A stretch of DNA of 42,910 nt from Solidesulfovibrio sp. (GCF_029978005.1 NZ_JARKOZ010000036.1:1-42910); one strand, 5' to 3'; positions 19,719-28,792 are shown, numbered from the stretch's first letter. Translations and numbers: made by a program. Notes: a model not told the origin generated them from the letters alone.

Positions 19719-20600
19719 ATGAAGAAGATCGGCGTGGTGGGCATCCCCAAGGGATGGTCCACCCTGCGGCTCCTGGACGCCCTGGAAGCACGGACGGGCT
19801 TTCGCCTGTGCATCGACATGGCCGAAGTCCGGCTCGACCTGGACACGGGCAAGCTCTTCTGCCAGGGGACCGACCTCACCGGCCTCGACGCCGTCATCGT
19901 CAAGAAGATCGCCCCGTCCTACACGCCCGACGCCCTGGACCGCATGGAGATGCTGCGCTTTCTCCAGGCCAAGGGCGTGCCGGTTTTCTCCAATCCGGAC
20001 AGCATGCTGCGCCTGATCGACAGACTCAGCGGCACCACCGTGCTGCGCCTGGGCGGCATCCCCATGCCGCCGACCGTGGTCACCGAGGACATCGAGGAGG
20101 CGGCGGCCACGGTGGCCGCATACGGCAAGGCCGTGTTCAAGCCCCTTTTTTCCTCCAAGGCCCGGGGCATGACCGTCATCGAGGACACGCCCGATTCCCG
20201 CGAGGAGATCGCCGACTACAAGGCGGCCGGCAACCAGGTCATGTACATCCAGAAGATGGTCTCCCACGCCGGGGGACACCTGGACCTCGGCGTGTCGTTT
20301 CTGGGCGGCAAGTACCTGGCCACCTACGCTCGCCAGGGCAGCGGCGCATCCTGGGACACCACCACCCGCACCGGCGGCCGCTACGTGCCCCACGAACCGT
20401 CAGAGGAGATCATCGCCCTGGCCCACAAGGCTCAGGCCCTGTTCCCGGACATGGCCTTCACCTGCGTCGACGTGGTGGAAACCCCCGAAGGCGCGGCCAT
20501 CTACGAAGTCTCGGCCTTCGGCGGGTTCCGGGGGCTCCTCGACGCCTGCGGCATCGACGCCGCGGCCGCCTACGCCGACCACGTGCTGGAGAACATCTGA
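19719..20600 (+). CDS. GAK-system ATP-grasp enzyme (RimK-like)
   Basis: A 293-residue ATP-grasp ligase related to the RimK/glutathione-synthetase group. Visible landmarks are the N-terminal Rossmann-like strand KKIGVVGIPKGWST, the ATP lysine (K141 in AVFKPLFSSKARG), the hinge stretch YIQKMV and the metal-binding strand IYEVSAFGGFRG. In most ATP-grasp ligases this last motif reads EVN; here serine 265 replaces the asparagine. Such enzymes join a carboxylate to an amine or thiol using ATP. The start follows GGGAGGAATC. Its stop overlaps the start of the HprK-related kinase gene (TGATG), so the pair is coupled. Confidence 0.85.
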   Translation: MKKIGVVGIPKGWSTLRLLDALEARTGFRLCIDMAEVRLDLDTGKLFCQGTDLTGLDAVIVKKIAPSYTPDALDRMEMLRFLQAKGVPVFSNPDSMLRLIDRLSGTTVLRLGGIPMPPTVVTEDIEEAAATVAAYGKAVFKPLFSSKARGMTVIEDTPDSREEIADYKAAGNQVMYIQKMVSHAGGHLDLGVSFLGGKYLATYARQGSGASWDTTTRTGGRYVPHEPSEEIIALAHKAQALFPDMAFTCVDVVETPEGAAIYEVSAFGGFRGLLDACGIDAAAAYADHVLENI

Positions 20601-21685
20601 TGCCGCATGCTCCCACCATCGCCGGGCTCATGGCCCCTATCCTCGAAACGTCGCCCATCACCCACCGCCTCGACGTCACCTTCGGCGACGTGACGGTGGT
20701 AGTCTCCTCCAACTCGAAAGGCCTCATCGAGAAGCTCGCTAATTATTACCGCGACTTCGTCGGCGGCGGCGGGGCGACCGTGGTCCCGGTCACGGCCATC
20801 GAGGCCGGGCCGCCGGACTTCGACCTGCCGTTCGCCGTCAAGGAGCGCGAGCCCGGCAAGACCAAGCTCAAGGAGGCCTACCACGACCTGCCCGACGGCC
20901 GCGTGGTCAAAAAACTCCTCACGGGCCTGGTCTTTCTCTTCGGCCACGGCGACAACTACGCCGTAGGGCCCTGCATCGACAACGACAACCAGGTCGTCAA
21001 CTTCATCAACAACCGCTTCATCGAGCTGTGCCTCAAGCGCGGCGCCCTGCTCTTCCACGCCGCCGGCGTGGCCGAAGGGGGCGCGGGCCTGGTCGTCTCC
21101 GGCTTTTCCGGGGCCGGCAAATCCACCCTGGCCCTGGAGATCATGCGCCACGGCACGGATTTCGTCAGCAACGACCGGGTGATGGTCTCCCGGGGCGGCG
21201 ACGGGCTCGTCATGACCGGCGTGGCCAAGATGCCGCGGGTCAACCCCGGCACGGTGCTCCACAACCCGAGCCTGGCCCCGGTCATGAGCGAGGAGGACCG
21301 CCGCAGGTTCTCCGCCCTGCCCGCCGCCGAGCTGTGGGACCTGGAGCACAAGTACGACGCCTTCATCGACGAGTGCTTCGGCAAGGGCCGCTTCAAGCTG
21401 TCCTGCCCCATGGCCGGGCTCGTGGTGCTGCGCTGGAAGCGCGACGCCTCGCCCATGACGGCCAGCCGCGTGGATCTGCGCCAGCGGCGCGACCTCATGG
21501 CCGCCTTCATGAAGGACGTGGGCCTTTTCTACGAATTCGAGGACCCGTCCGAGCCCTCCACGGCCAGCCAGAACGCCTACCTCGACCTGCTCGGCGACCT
21601 GCCGGTCCTGGAGATCGACGGCGGCGTGGACTTCCACAAGGCGGCCGAGGCCTGCCTGGACTTCCTGCGCCAAGTCCGGCGCTAG
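20600..21685 (+). CDS. HprK-related kinase B
   Basis: A 361-residue protein whose second half resembles the catalytic domain of HPr kinase/phosphorylase. It has LFHAAGVAEGGAGLVVSG, the Walker A loop GFSGAGKST (residues 168-176) and the SNDRVMVSR strand with a catalytic-type aspartate (D192). The first 150 residues are unlike HprK and specific to this family. There is no PTS gene in the window, so HPr is an unlikely substrate. A natural candidate target is the amphi-Trp protein or the product of the ATP-grasp enzyme. It ends the four-gene cassette and overlaps the preceding stop codon by one base. Confidence 0.85.
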   Translation: MPHAPTIAGLMAPILETSPITHRLDVTFGDVTVVVSSNSKGLIEKLANYYRDFVGGGGATVVPVTAIEAGPPDFDLPFAVKEREPGKTKLKEAYHDLPDGRVVKKLLTGLVFLFGHGDNYAVGPCIDNDNQVVNFINNRFIELCLKRGALLFHAAGVAEGGAGLVVSGFSGAGKSTLALEIMRHGTDFVSNDRVMVSRGGDGLVMTGVAKMPRVNPGTVLHNPSLAPVMSEEDRRRFSALPAAELWDLEHKYDAFIDECFGKGRFKLSCPMAGLVVLRWKRDASPMTASRVDLRQRRDLMAAFMKDVGLFYEFEDPSEPSTASQNAYLDLLGDLPVLEIDGGVDFHKAAEACLDFLRQVRR

Positions 21686-21853
21686 GCTTGGCGCGAGGCG
21701 ACCTGAAAAAAACGCAATGCTGCGAATCGTAACCGGATCTACGAGCACATGCGCGCGGAAATGACGTAATCGGGACATGGGCGGCGGTCGTCGCGGCGCG
21801 GCGGCCGCCGCCGGCTCGCGCCTGCGAAATCCCATCCCCGACCGGAGTCCCCC

Positions 21854-24631
21854 ATGACCGATCCCAAGTCCCCGGCCGCGACCAAGCCGGAAAACGCCCC
21901 GGGCGATGCCGGACAGGATGCCCTGCGCCTGGCCCCGGAGGAAGAATTCCTCAAGAACCTCGAACATTTCGTCCAGAAGGCCAACGCTTTCGACGCCCTG
22001 GCCCACCAGCGCAAGATCCCGGCCTACGACGTCTACAAGCACCTGGCCGGCCTGTGGGAGCAGGTGGCCGTTTCCGGGCAGTGGCTGAGTGAACCCCAGC
22101 CCGAAGTCAAGCCGGCCATGGCCGGCCTGACCTCCCAGGAGGCCAAGGAACGCCTCAGGCAGTACGGCCCCAACCAGGCCACCACGGCCAAGGCCGTGAC
22201 CCTCCTGGACCGGCTGTGGGATTCGGTGAAAAACCCCCTGGTGCTGCTGCTCTTCGTGCTCGGCGGCATCTCCTACGCCACGGACGACATCCGCTCGGCC
22301 GTGGTCATCATCGGCATGGCCGTCATGGGCGTGGTGCTCAAGGTCATCCAGGAGGCCAAGGCCGACACCGCTGCGGCGGAACTCAAAAAGATGGTCCACA
22401 CCACGGCCACGGTGCTGCGCGACGGCAGCCAGCGCGAGATTCCCCTGGCCCGGGTGGTGCCGGGCGACATCGTGCTGCTGGCCGCCGGCGACATGGTGCC
22501 GGCCGACGTGCAGCTCGTGCGGGCCAAGGACCTGCACATCAACCAGGCCATGCTCACGGGCGAAGCCCTGCCCGTGGAAAAGACGACCCGGCCGGCCGGC
22601 GAGGCCCCGCGCGAGGGCGAGACTGGCCTTGGCGACCCGGCCATGTGCTTCATGGGCACCAACGTGGTGTCCGGCTCCGCCGCCGCCGTGGTCACGGCCA
22701 CCGGGGCCAGGACCTATTTCGGCGGCATCGCGGCCAAGCTGTCGGAAAAGCGCGTCGAGACCGACTTCGACAAGGGCATCAAGAGCTTCACCGGGCTCAT
22801 GCTGCGCTTCATGCTGGTCATGGTGCCCTTCGTTTTCATCGTCAACGGCGCGACCAGTCACGACTGGATGGGCGCGTTCATGTTCGCCCTGGCCGTGGCC
22901 GTGGGGCTCACCCCGGAAATGCTGCCCATGGTGGTCACGGTCTGCCTGTCCAAGGGCGCGCTGGCCATGTCCAAGCACAAGGTCATCGTCAAGCGCCTGG
23001 ACGCCATCCAGAACTTCGGGGCCATCGACGTCCTGTGCACGGACAAGACCGGCACGCTGACCCAGGACAAGATCATCCTGGAGAAATACCTCGACGTCAC
23101 GGGCGAGGAGGACTGCTCGGTCCTGGAATACGCCTACGTCAACAGCAAGCTCCAGACGGGCCTTCGCAACGCCCTGGACGTGGCCGTCATCACCTCCGGC
23201 GACGGGGCCGGCTCGTCCATCGACCCGGACCGCTACGAACTCCTCGACGAGATCCCCTTCGACTTCATGCGCCGGCGTCTGAGCGTCATCGTGCGCGACA
23301 AAAAGACGGACAAGGCCATCCTCATCTGCAAGGGCGCGGCCGAGGAAGTCTTCTCCCAAAGCCGCGACTGCCTCCACGACGGCGTAATCTCCCCCCTGGA
23401 CGAGATCCACCGCGAGACCATGCAGGAGGTGGTGCACGACCTCAACGACGACGGCTTCCGCGTGGTGGCCCTGGCCTTCAAGGAAGTGGACGGGGCGCGC
23501 CACGACTTCGCCGTGGCCGACGAGCGCGACCTGACGCTGATGGGCTACCTGGCCTTCCTCGACCCGCCCAAGGACACCGCCGCCGACGCCCTGGCCACCA
23601 TGATCGCCCACGGCATCCAGCCCAAGATCGTCACCGGCGACAACGCCGTCATCACGGCGAAAATCTGCCGCGAGGTCCGCTTCGACGCCGGCGACCACAT
23701 CATCACCGGCGACCAGGTGGCGGCCATGTCCGAGGCGGAGCTCGGCGAGGCCGTGGGCGTGTGCCATGTCTTCGCCAAGCTCGACCCCATGCAGAAGGAG
23801 CAGATCGTCGCGGCCCTGCGCCGCAAGGGCCACGTGGTCGGCTTCATGGGCGACGGCATCAACGACGCGCCGGCCCTTCGCGCCGCCGACGTCGGCATCT
23901 CCGTGGACTCGGCCGTGGACGTGGCCAAGGAATCGGCGGACATCATCCTGCTCGAAAAGAGCCTGCACGTGCTGGAACACGGCGTGCTGGAAGGCCGCAA
24001 GATCTTCTTCAACATCACCAAGTACATCCGCATGGGGGCCAGCTCCAACTTCGGCAACATGTTCAGCGTGCTCGGGGCCAGCGCCTTCCTGCCCTTCCTG
24101 CCCATGCTGCCCATCCAGATCCTGGTCAACAACCTCATGTACGACTTCTCCCAGACGGCCATCCCCACGGACAATGTGGACGCCGACATCCTGAGCAAGC
24201 CGCGGCGCTGGCGCATCGACGACATCCGCCGCTACATCCTCTACCTCGGCCCGGTGAGCTCCATCTTCGACTACGTGACCTTCTTCATCATGATCCACTT
24301 CTTCGGGGCCTGGAACAACGCCGCCCTGTTCCAGACCGGCTGGTTCATCGAGTCGCTGCTGTCCCAGACCATCATCGTGCACGTCATCCGCACGGACAAC
24401 ATCCCCTTCCTGCAGAGCTGGTCCAGCCTGCCGCTCGGCATGACGACCATCCTCATCTGCATCTTCGGCGTCTGGTTGCCGTTTTCGCCCCTGGCCGGAA
24501 CCTTCGGACTGGTCGTGCCGCCGGCCGGCTACTGGGGCCTCATGGCGCTGGTGATCTTCTGCTACATGTGCCTGGCCCAGGTGGTGAAGTCCTGGGTGGT
24601 GCGCCGCATCCAGGCGACCACCCCTGCCTAG
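21854..24631 (+). CDS. mgtA: Magnesium-translocating P-type ATPase (MgtA type)
   Basis: A 925-residue P-type ATPase. The phosphorylated aspartate is D397 in DVLCTDKTGTLTQDK. The actuator motif is TGEALPVEK, and GDGINDAPALRAADVGISVD marks the hinge. The membrane motif VGLTPEMLPMVV and the stretch KVIVKRLDAIQNFGAIDVLCTDKTGTLTQDK are the hallmark of MgtA/MgtB magnesium importers rather than calcium pumps. The N terminus carries an extra hydrophilic stretch of about 75 residues. The start is preceded by GGAG. The 168-bp leader shows no Mg2+-sensing structure that I can recognise. It is on the same strand as the GAK-type cassette but separated by 168 bp. Confidence 0.88.
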   Translation: MTDPKSPAATKPENAPGDAGQDALRLAPEEEFLKNLEHFVQKANAFDALAHQRKIPAYDVYKHLAGLWEQVAVSGQWLSEPQPEVKPAMAGLTSQEAKERLRQYGPNQATTAKAVTLLDRLWDSVKNPLVLLLFVLGGISYATDDIRSAVVIIGMAVMGVVLKVIQEAKADTAAAELKKMVHTTATVLRDGSQREIPLARVVPGDIVLLAAGDMVPADVQLVRAKDLHINQAMLTGEALPVEKTTRPAGEAPREGETGLGDPAMCFMGTNVVSGSAAAVVTATGARTYFGGIAAKLSEKRVETDFDKGIKSFTGLMLRFMLVMVPFVFIVNGATSHDWMGAFMFALAVAVGLTPEMLPMVVTVCLSKGALAMSKHKVIVKRLDAIQNFGAIDVLCTDKTGTLTQDKIILEKYLDVTGEEDCSVLEYAYVNSKLQTGLRNALDVAVITSGDGAGSSIDPDRYELLDEIPFDFMRRRLSVIVRDKKTDKAILICKGAAEEVFSQSRDCLHDGVISPLDEIHRETMQEVVHDLNDDGFRVVALAFKEVDGARHDFAVADERDLTLMGYLAFLDPPKDTAADALATMIAHGIQPKIVTGDNAVITAKICREVRFDAGDHIITGDQVAAMSEAELGEAVGVCHVFAKLDPMQKEQIVAALRRKGHVVGFMGDGINDAPALRAADVGISVDSAVDVAKESADIILLEKSLHVLEHGVLEGRKIFFNITKYIRMGASSNFGNMFSVLGASAFLPFLPMLPIQILVNNLMYDFSQTAIPTDNVDADILSKPRRWRIDDIRRYILYLGPVSSIFDYVTFFIMIHFFGAWNNAALFQTGWFIESLLSQTIIVHVIRTDNIPFLQSWSSLPLGMTTILICIFGVWLPFSPLAGTFGLVVPPAGYWGLMALVIFCYMCLAQVVKSWVVRRIQATTPA

Positions 24632-24665
24632 TCGCCGATCCTTCCGCGGCCTCCTTCGACGACGC

Positions 24666-24704
24666 ACGGCCGGCTTCTTCCTCCGGGAAGAGCCGGCCGT
24701 TTCC
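24666..24704 (+). terminator. Likely terminator after mgtA
   Basis: An inverted repeat pairs ACGGCCGGCT with AGCCGGCCGT (24666-24675 and 24691-24700), extended inward by TTC/GAA, and is followed by TTTCC. The T tract is short, so termination may be partial. Confidence 0.5.
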
Positions 24705-24822
24705 ATTCGGTCGGGCGATCCGTCCTGCCGGAAGCTCCACTACGGAAATAGTTCTTGGAAATGAAGCCGTTTTGGGAGTAGAGAGCTGGAAAGGCAGGCG
24801 GACATCCAGGCGAGGGGGGGAC

Positions 24823-26760
24823 ATGAGCAGCCGCAAGGAGAAGGGACCCAAACCCCGGTCCAGCCCCGAAACGGAAGGCGGACCTCCAGCCGCGGATGCC
24901 CCTGTCTCCTCCGCGGGTACGCCCAGGTTCGAGGACATCTTTTCCCTGGAAGACCTCCAGGGCATCCAGGACGCCTTCGCCGAGGCGGCGAACGTGGCCT
25001 CCCTCATCACCGACCCATCGGGTCGGCCGGTCACGCGCCCGAGCAACTTCACCGCGTTTTGCCGCGACATCGTCAGGGGCACGGAAAAAGGCCGCGCCGC
25101 CTGCCGCCGTTCCGACGCCGTGCTGGGACGGACCACGGACCAGGGACCGACCATCGCCACGTGCCTGAGCGCCGGACTCCTCGACGGCGCGACCTGCATC
25201 TTCTTCGACGGACGCCACATCGCCACCTGGCTCGTCGGTCAGGTGATCGACGAATCCGTGGACATGGAGCGCGTCCTGGCCTTTTGCCGCGACATCGGAG
25301 CCGACGAGGCGATCTGCCTTGAGGCGATCTCCCGTGTGCCGCGCATGTCCCGGGAGCGCTTCGGCAAGATCTGCCAGGCCCTGGACCGGTTCGCCAAATT
25401 GCTGTCCTCCATGGCCCTGACCAACCATCGCCAGTCCGGACTCATCGGGGAGTTGCGCCGGGTCCAGGACCGGGTCAAGGCCAGGGATCGCAGGCTGGCC
25501 GACATGATCGACTTCCTGCCCGATCCCACCATGGTGGTGGACGCCAACGGCGCGGTGATCTTCTGGAACCGGGCCATGGAGAAGCTCACGGGCGTGGGGG
25601 CCGAGGACATGCTCGGCAAGGGGGACTTCGCCTACGCCGTGCCCTTTTACGGCTTCGCCACGCCGCTGCTGGTGGATTACGCCCGGGGAGCCGTGGACGC
25701 CCCCGACCCTCGCTATACCGTGGCCGAGCGCAACGGGGACGCGGTCATCGCCGAGGTCACGGTGGCCGCCCTGCCCGGGGGGCCCCGCCATGTCTGGGCC
25801 AAGGCCGTGGCCCTGCGGGACGTGGCCGGCCGCGTCGTGGGCGGCATCGAGGCCATCCGCGACATCACGGACCGCCGCCGGGCCGAGGAGGCCCTGGCCG
25901 ACCACCGGCAGCGCCTGGAGGCCGAGGTGGAGGAACGCACCCGCGACCTGCGCCTGCAGGCCATGGAGCTGGCCGAGGCCAACATACGCCTGAGCGAACT
26001 GGACCGGATGAAATCCGTGTTCCTGTCCACGGTGTCCCACGAGCTGCGCACCCCCCTGACCTCGATCCTGGGATTCGCCAAGCTTATCGGCCGGGACTTT
26101 TCCGAGCAGTTCCTGCCCCTTGCCGGAAGCGACCCGGCTCTGGCCGCCAAGGGACGCCGTATCGCCGACAACCTGGCCGTGGTCTTCGGCGAGGCCGAGC
26201 GCCTGACGCGGCTCATCAACGACGTGCTGGACTTAAGCCGCATCGAGTCGGGCAACATGGTCTGGCGCGACGTGCGCTTTTCTCCGGGGGCCATGGCGGC
26301 CAAGGCGGCCAAGAGCATCGAGGGGCTGCTCACCCAGCGGCCGGAGATCGCCTTCCGCGCGCGCATCGACGACGATGTGCCGGACGTGGTCATGGACCCG
26401 GACCAGTTCATGCAGGTCGTCTCCAACCTGCTGCAAAACGCCGTGAAATTCACCCAGGCCGGATCGGTGCGCCTGGAGGTCTGCCGCGACGGCGAAGCGG
26501 TGCGCGTCGCCGTGGCCGACACCGGCGTCGGCATCCCCATGGACGAGTTGGAATCGATCTTCGACAAATTCCACCAGGTGGGGCGCGGCGACACCATCCA
26601 GGGCGCGGCCAAGGGCACGGGCCTGGGACTGGCCATCTGCCGCCAGATCGTGCGCCGCTACGGCGGGCGCATCTGGGCCGAATCGTCGCTCGGGGGCGGC
26701 AGCGTCTTCACGGTGCGCCTGCCGGCGGCGGGTGAACGCGACGTGACCGCGCCGGACTAA
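24823..26760 (+). CDS. PocR-PAS sensor histidine kinase
   Basis: A 645-residue cytosolic kinase. After a polar N-terminal tail comes a PocR domain (about 35-200), with CRRSDAVLGR and ATCLSAGLLDGATCIFFDGRHIATWLVGQV typical of this ligand-binding fold. A PAS domain (about 225-350), a coiled coil, HisKA (H406 in VSHELRTPLTS) and HATPase (NLLQNAVKFT, VADTGVGIP, GTGLGLAICRQIV) follow. PocR domains are thought to bind small hydrocarbon-like molecules. There is no receiver domain and no adjacent response regulator. The start follows a G-rich ribosome-binding site. A hairpin shared with asnS follows the stop. Confidence 0.87.
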   Translation: MSSRKEKGPKPRSSPETEGGPPAADAPVSSAGTPRFEDIFSLEDLQGIQDAFAEAANVASLITDPSGRPVTRPSNFTAFCRDIVRGTEKGRAACRRSDAVLGRTTDQGPTIATCLSAGLLDGATCIFFDGRHIATWLVGQVIDESVDMERVLAFCRDIGADEAICLEAISRVPRMSRERFGKICQALDRFAKLLSSMALTNHRQSGLIGELRRVQDRVKARDRRLADMIDFLPDPTMVVDANGAVIFWNRAMEKLTGVGAEDMLGKGDFAYAVPFYGFATPLLVDYARGAVDAPDPRYTVAERNGDAVIAEVTVAALPGGPRHVWAKAVALRDVAGRVVGGIEAIRDITDRRRAEEALADHRQRLEAEVEERTRDLRLQAMELAEANIRLSELDRMKSVFLSTVSHELRTPLTSILGFAKLIGRDFSEQFLPLAGSDPALAAKGRRIADNLAVVFGEAERLTRLINDVLDLSRIESGNMVWRDVRFSPGAMAAKAAKSIEGLLTQRPEIAFRARIDDDVPDVVMDPDQFMQVVSNLLQNAVKFTQAGSVRLEVCRDGEAVRVAVADTGVGIPMDELESIFDKFHQVGRGDTIQGAAKGTGLGLAICRQIVRRYGGRIWAESSLGGGSVFTVRLPAAGERDVTAPD

Positions 26761-26802
26761 AAAACGCGTCCCCGGAACCCGCTGCCGCGGACCCCGGGGA
26801 CG
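26760..26802. terminator. Bidirectional terminator between the PocR kinase and asnS
   Basis: The arms CGTCCCCGG (26767-26775) and CCGGGGACG (26794-26802) form a strong stem enclosing a smaller GC-rich hairpin. Toward asnS on the minus strand it is followed by CGTTTTT, giving a good intrinsic terminator for the asnS transcript. Confidence 0.65.
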
Positions 26803-26833
26803 AACGCCCGCGGAATCGTTCTCTCATATCCGT

Positions 26834-28219
26834 CTAGAACTCCAGATGACGCCAGGTGCGGGCAAAGGGCATGACGTCGCGGATGTTGCCGATGCCCGTG
26901 ACGAGCATGAGCAGCCGCTCGAAGCCGAGGCCGAAGCCGGCATGGGGCACGGTGCCGAAACGGCGCGTCTCCAGGTACCACCAGTAGGCCTCGAGCGGCA
27001 GGCGCAGTTCGCGGATGCGCGCCTCGAGCACGTCCAGGCGTTCCTCGCGGGCGCTCCCTCCCACCACCTCGCCGATGCCCGGCACCAGCACGTCCATGGC
27101 CCCCACCGTCTCGCCGTCGTCGTTTTGGCGCATGTAGAAGGCCTTGATGGCGCGCGGGTAGTCGTAGACGATGACCGGGCGGCGGAAGTGCTCCTCGGCG
27201 AGGTAGCGTTCGTGCTCGCTTTGCAGGTCGAGCCCCGGGCCCACCGGATAGGCGAAGTCCTTTTTCGCGGCGGCCAGGATGGACACGGCCTCCCGGTAAG
27301 GCAGGCGCACGAAGGGCTCGGCCAGAAACGTGGACAAGGTCTCGGTCAGGGTCGGGTCCACGTATTTGGCGAAAAGCCCGAAATCCTCGGCGCAGTCCAC
27401 CATGGCCGTGCGCACGAGGGACTTGAGCAGGTCCTCGGCCAGGTCCATGTTGTCCTCGAGGTCGGCGAAGGCCATCTCGGGCTCCACCATCCAGAATTCG
27501 GCGGCGTGGCGCGAGGTGTCGGAATGTTCGGCCCGGAAGGTGGGGCCGAAGGTGTAGACCTTGCCGAGCGCCAGGGCCAGCGGCTCGGCCGTCAGCTGGC
27601 CGGAGACGGTCAGGAAGGCGTCCTTGCCGAAGAAGTCCTTCTCGGCCCGGGCGGCCGCCGGCAGCGCCGCCTCGGCGTCGGTCAGGGCCGTGACCCGGAA
27701 CATCTCGCCCGCGCCCTCGCAGTCCGAGCCCGTGATGATGGGCGTGTGCACCCAGGCGAAGCCGTTCGCGGCGAAATAGGCGTGGATGGCCTGGGACAGG
27801 GCCGAGCGCAGGCGCAGCATGGCCCCGTACTTGTTGGTGCGCGGCCGCAGGTGGGCGATGGTGCGCAAGAACTCGTCGGAATGCCGCTTTTTTTGCAGCG
27901 GGTAGGTCTCGGGGTCGGCCTGACCGAGGAGCGCGAGTTCCTTGGCCCGGACCTCGAAGCGCTGGCCCTTGCCCGGCGAGGCCACGAGTTCGCCGGCCAC
28001 GGCCACGGACGCGCCCGTGCCGAGTTCCTTCAGCAGCTCGCCGCCAGGCGTGCCTTCCTCCACGATGACCTGCAGGTTGGTCAGGCAGGAGCCGTCGTTT
28101 ATTTCCAGGAAAGAAAAACCCTTGGCGTCGCGGCGGGTGCGGACCCAGCCCATGACGCGGATGTCCCCCGCGCCCTCGCCCGCCAGGGCCGCCTTGACGG
28201 TGGTTCGCCGTATGCTCAT
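26834..28219 (-). CDS. asnS: Asparaginyl-tRNA synthetase
   Basis: A 461-residue class IIb synthetase that attaches asparagine to tRNA-Asn. An N-terminal OB-fold anticodon-binding domain (about 15-105, starting IRVMGWVRTRRDAKGFSFLEINDGS) is followed by the catalytic domain. Motif 2 is seen as TFGPTFRAEHSDTSRHAAEFWMVEPE and motif 3 as GFGLGFERLLMLVTG. The length is normal. Its start codon overlaps the stop of the ATC-hydrolase-like gene as ATGA, so expression of the two is coupled. Confidence 0.95.
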   Translation of the reverse strand: MSIRRTTVKAALAGEGAGDIRVMGWVRTRRDAKGFSFLEINDGSCLTNLQVIVEEGTPGGELLKELGTGASVAVAGELVASPGKGQRFEVRAKELALLGQADPETYPLQKKRHSDEFLRTIAHLRPRTNKYGAMLRLRSALSQAIHAYFAANGFAWVHTPIITGSDCEGAGEMFRVTALTDAEAALPAAARAEKDFFGKDAFLTVSGQLTAEPLALALGKVYTFGPTFRAEHSDTSRHAAEFWMVEPEMAFADLEDNMDLAEDLLKSLVRTAMVDCAEDFGLFAKYVDPTLTETLSTFLAEPFVRLPYREAVSILAAAKKDFAYPVGPGLDLQSEHERYLAEEHFRRPVIVYDYPRAIKAFYMRQNDDGETVGAMDVLVPGIGEVVGGSAREERLDVLEARIRELRLPLEAYWWYLETRRFGTVPHAGFGLGFERLLMLVTGIGNIRDVMPFARTWRHLEF

Positions 28220-28677
28220 GCTTCGTTCCAGGTAAAGGTGAAGGGGCAGCAACTGGCCCCGGAAGCGATGGTCTCGGGACGGGATAACTTCAATTTTTCG
28301 CTGTAGCCGGCCACGAACGCGCCGTCGCGCAGGCAGGAAATCCGTGTGGCCAGCTCCTCGGGCAGGCCCATCTCGCGGTAGGCCTCGGCGTAACGGCAGC
28401 GGGTCACGTCGAAGGAAAACGTATTGCCGTCGCGGCGCACGTTTTCGATGACGAGCGCCCCGCCGGCCTGCCAGGTCCCGGCCACGGCGGCGAAATGCTC
28501 GAGCCCAGGCCCGTGGGGCGCGCTGGCGGCGAAGGCCTTGCCGGCCGCGAGGGCCGCGCCGCGCACCACATCCTCGATGACGGCCAGGGCGTCCTCGCGG
28601 CCCAGGCGCGCCGCGAGGACGGCGTAGGTCTGGGCCAGCACGGCCGCTTCGATGCGGCGTTGTTCCAGAAGCGTCAC
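28216..28677 (-). CDS. L-2-amino-thiazoline-4-carboxylate hydrolase-like protein
   Basis: A 153-residue protein resembling the ATC hydrolase family (PF14196) in its C-terminal half: the TRCRYAEAYREMGLPEE motif, the SCLRDGAFVAGY stretch and the closing SRPETIASGASCCPFTF with paired cysteines. In pseudomonads this activity opens a thiazoline ring on the way to cysteine; most family members are uncharacterised. GTG at 28677 is used because GGAGGA lies six bases upstream. It overlaps asnS by four bases, an unexpected partner. A GC-rich hairpin (28704-28722) lies in its leader. Confidence 0.7.
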   Translation of the reverse strand: MTLLEQRRIEAAVLAQTYAVLAARLGREDALAVIEDVVRGAALAAGKAFAASAPHGPGLEHFAAVAGTWQAGGALVIENVRRDGNTFSFDVTRCRYAEAYREMGLPEELATRISCLRDGAFVAGYSEKLKLSRPETIASGASCCPFTFTWNEA

Positions 28678-28703
28678 GTTTGTCCTCCAAGGCTTTGCAA
28701 AAC

Positions 28704-28722
28704 GGCCGCGCCCGGCGCGGCC
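28704..28722 (-). promoter_or_regulatory. Leader hairpin upstream of the ATC-hydrolase/asnS pair
   Basis: GGCCGCGC / GCGCGGCC forms a perfect 8-bp stem with a three-base loop 27 bp upstream of the GTG start. A small palindrome, TTGTGCCACAA (28729-28739), lies just beyond it and might be an operator. Function is unproven for both. Confidence 0.3.
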
Positions 28723-28792
28723 CCCTCCTTGTGCCACAACAAACCCGGCGACCACAACACGGGAACGGCCCCGGGCACGACCGGCTTGGCGG

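Noticed and set aside
21717-21764. 15-codon upstream frame (MLRIVTGSTST...) before mgtA, considered as a leader peptide.
   Set aside because: No Shine-Dalgarno sequence, no proline-rich content of the kind known from mgtA leaders, and no alternative RNA folds that I can see.
20570-24706. 1378-residue antisense frame across the HprK-like kinase and mgtA genes.
   Set aside because: Shadow frame of two clear genes; repetitive DEV/GH-rich composition and no start context.
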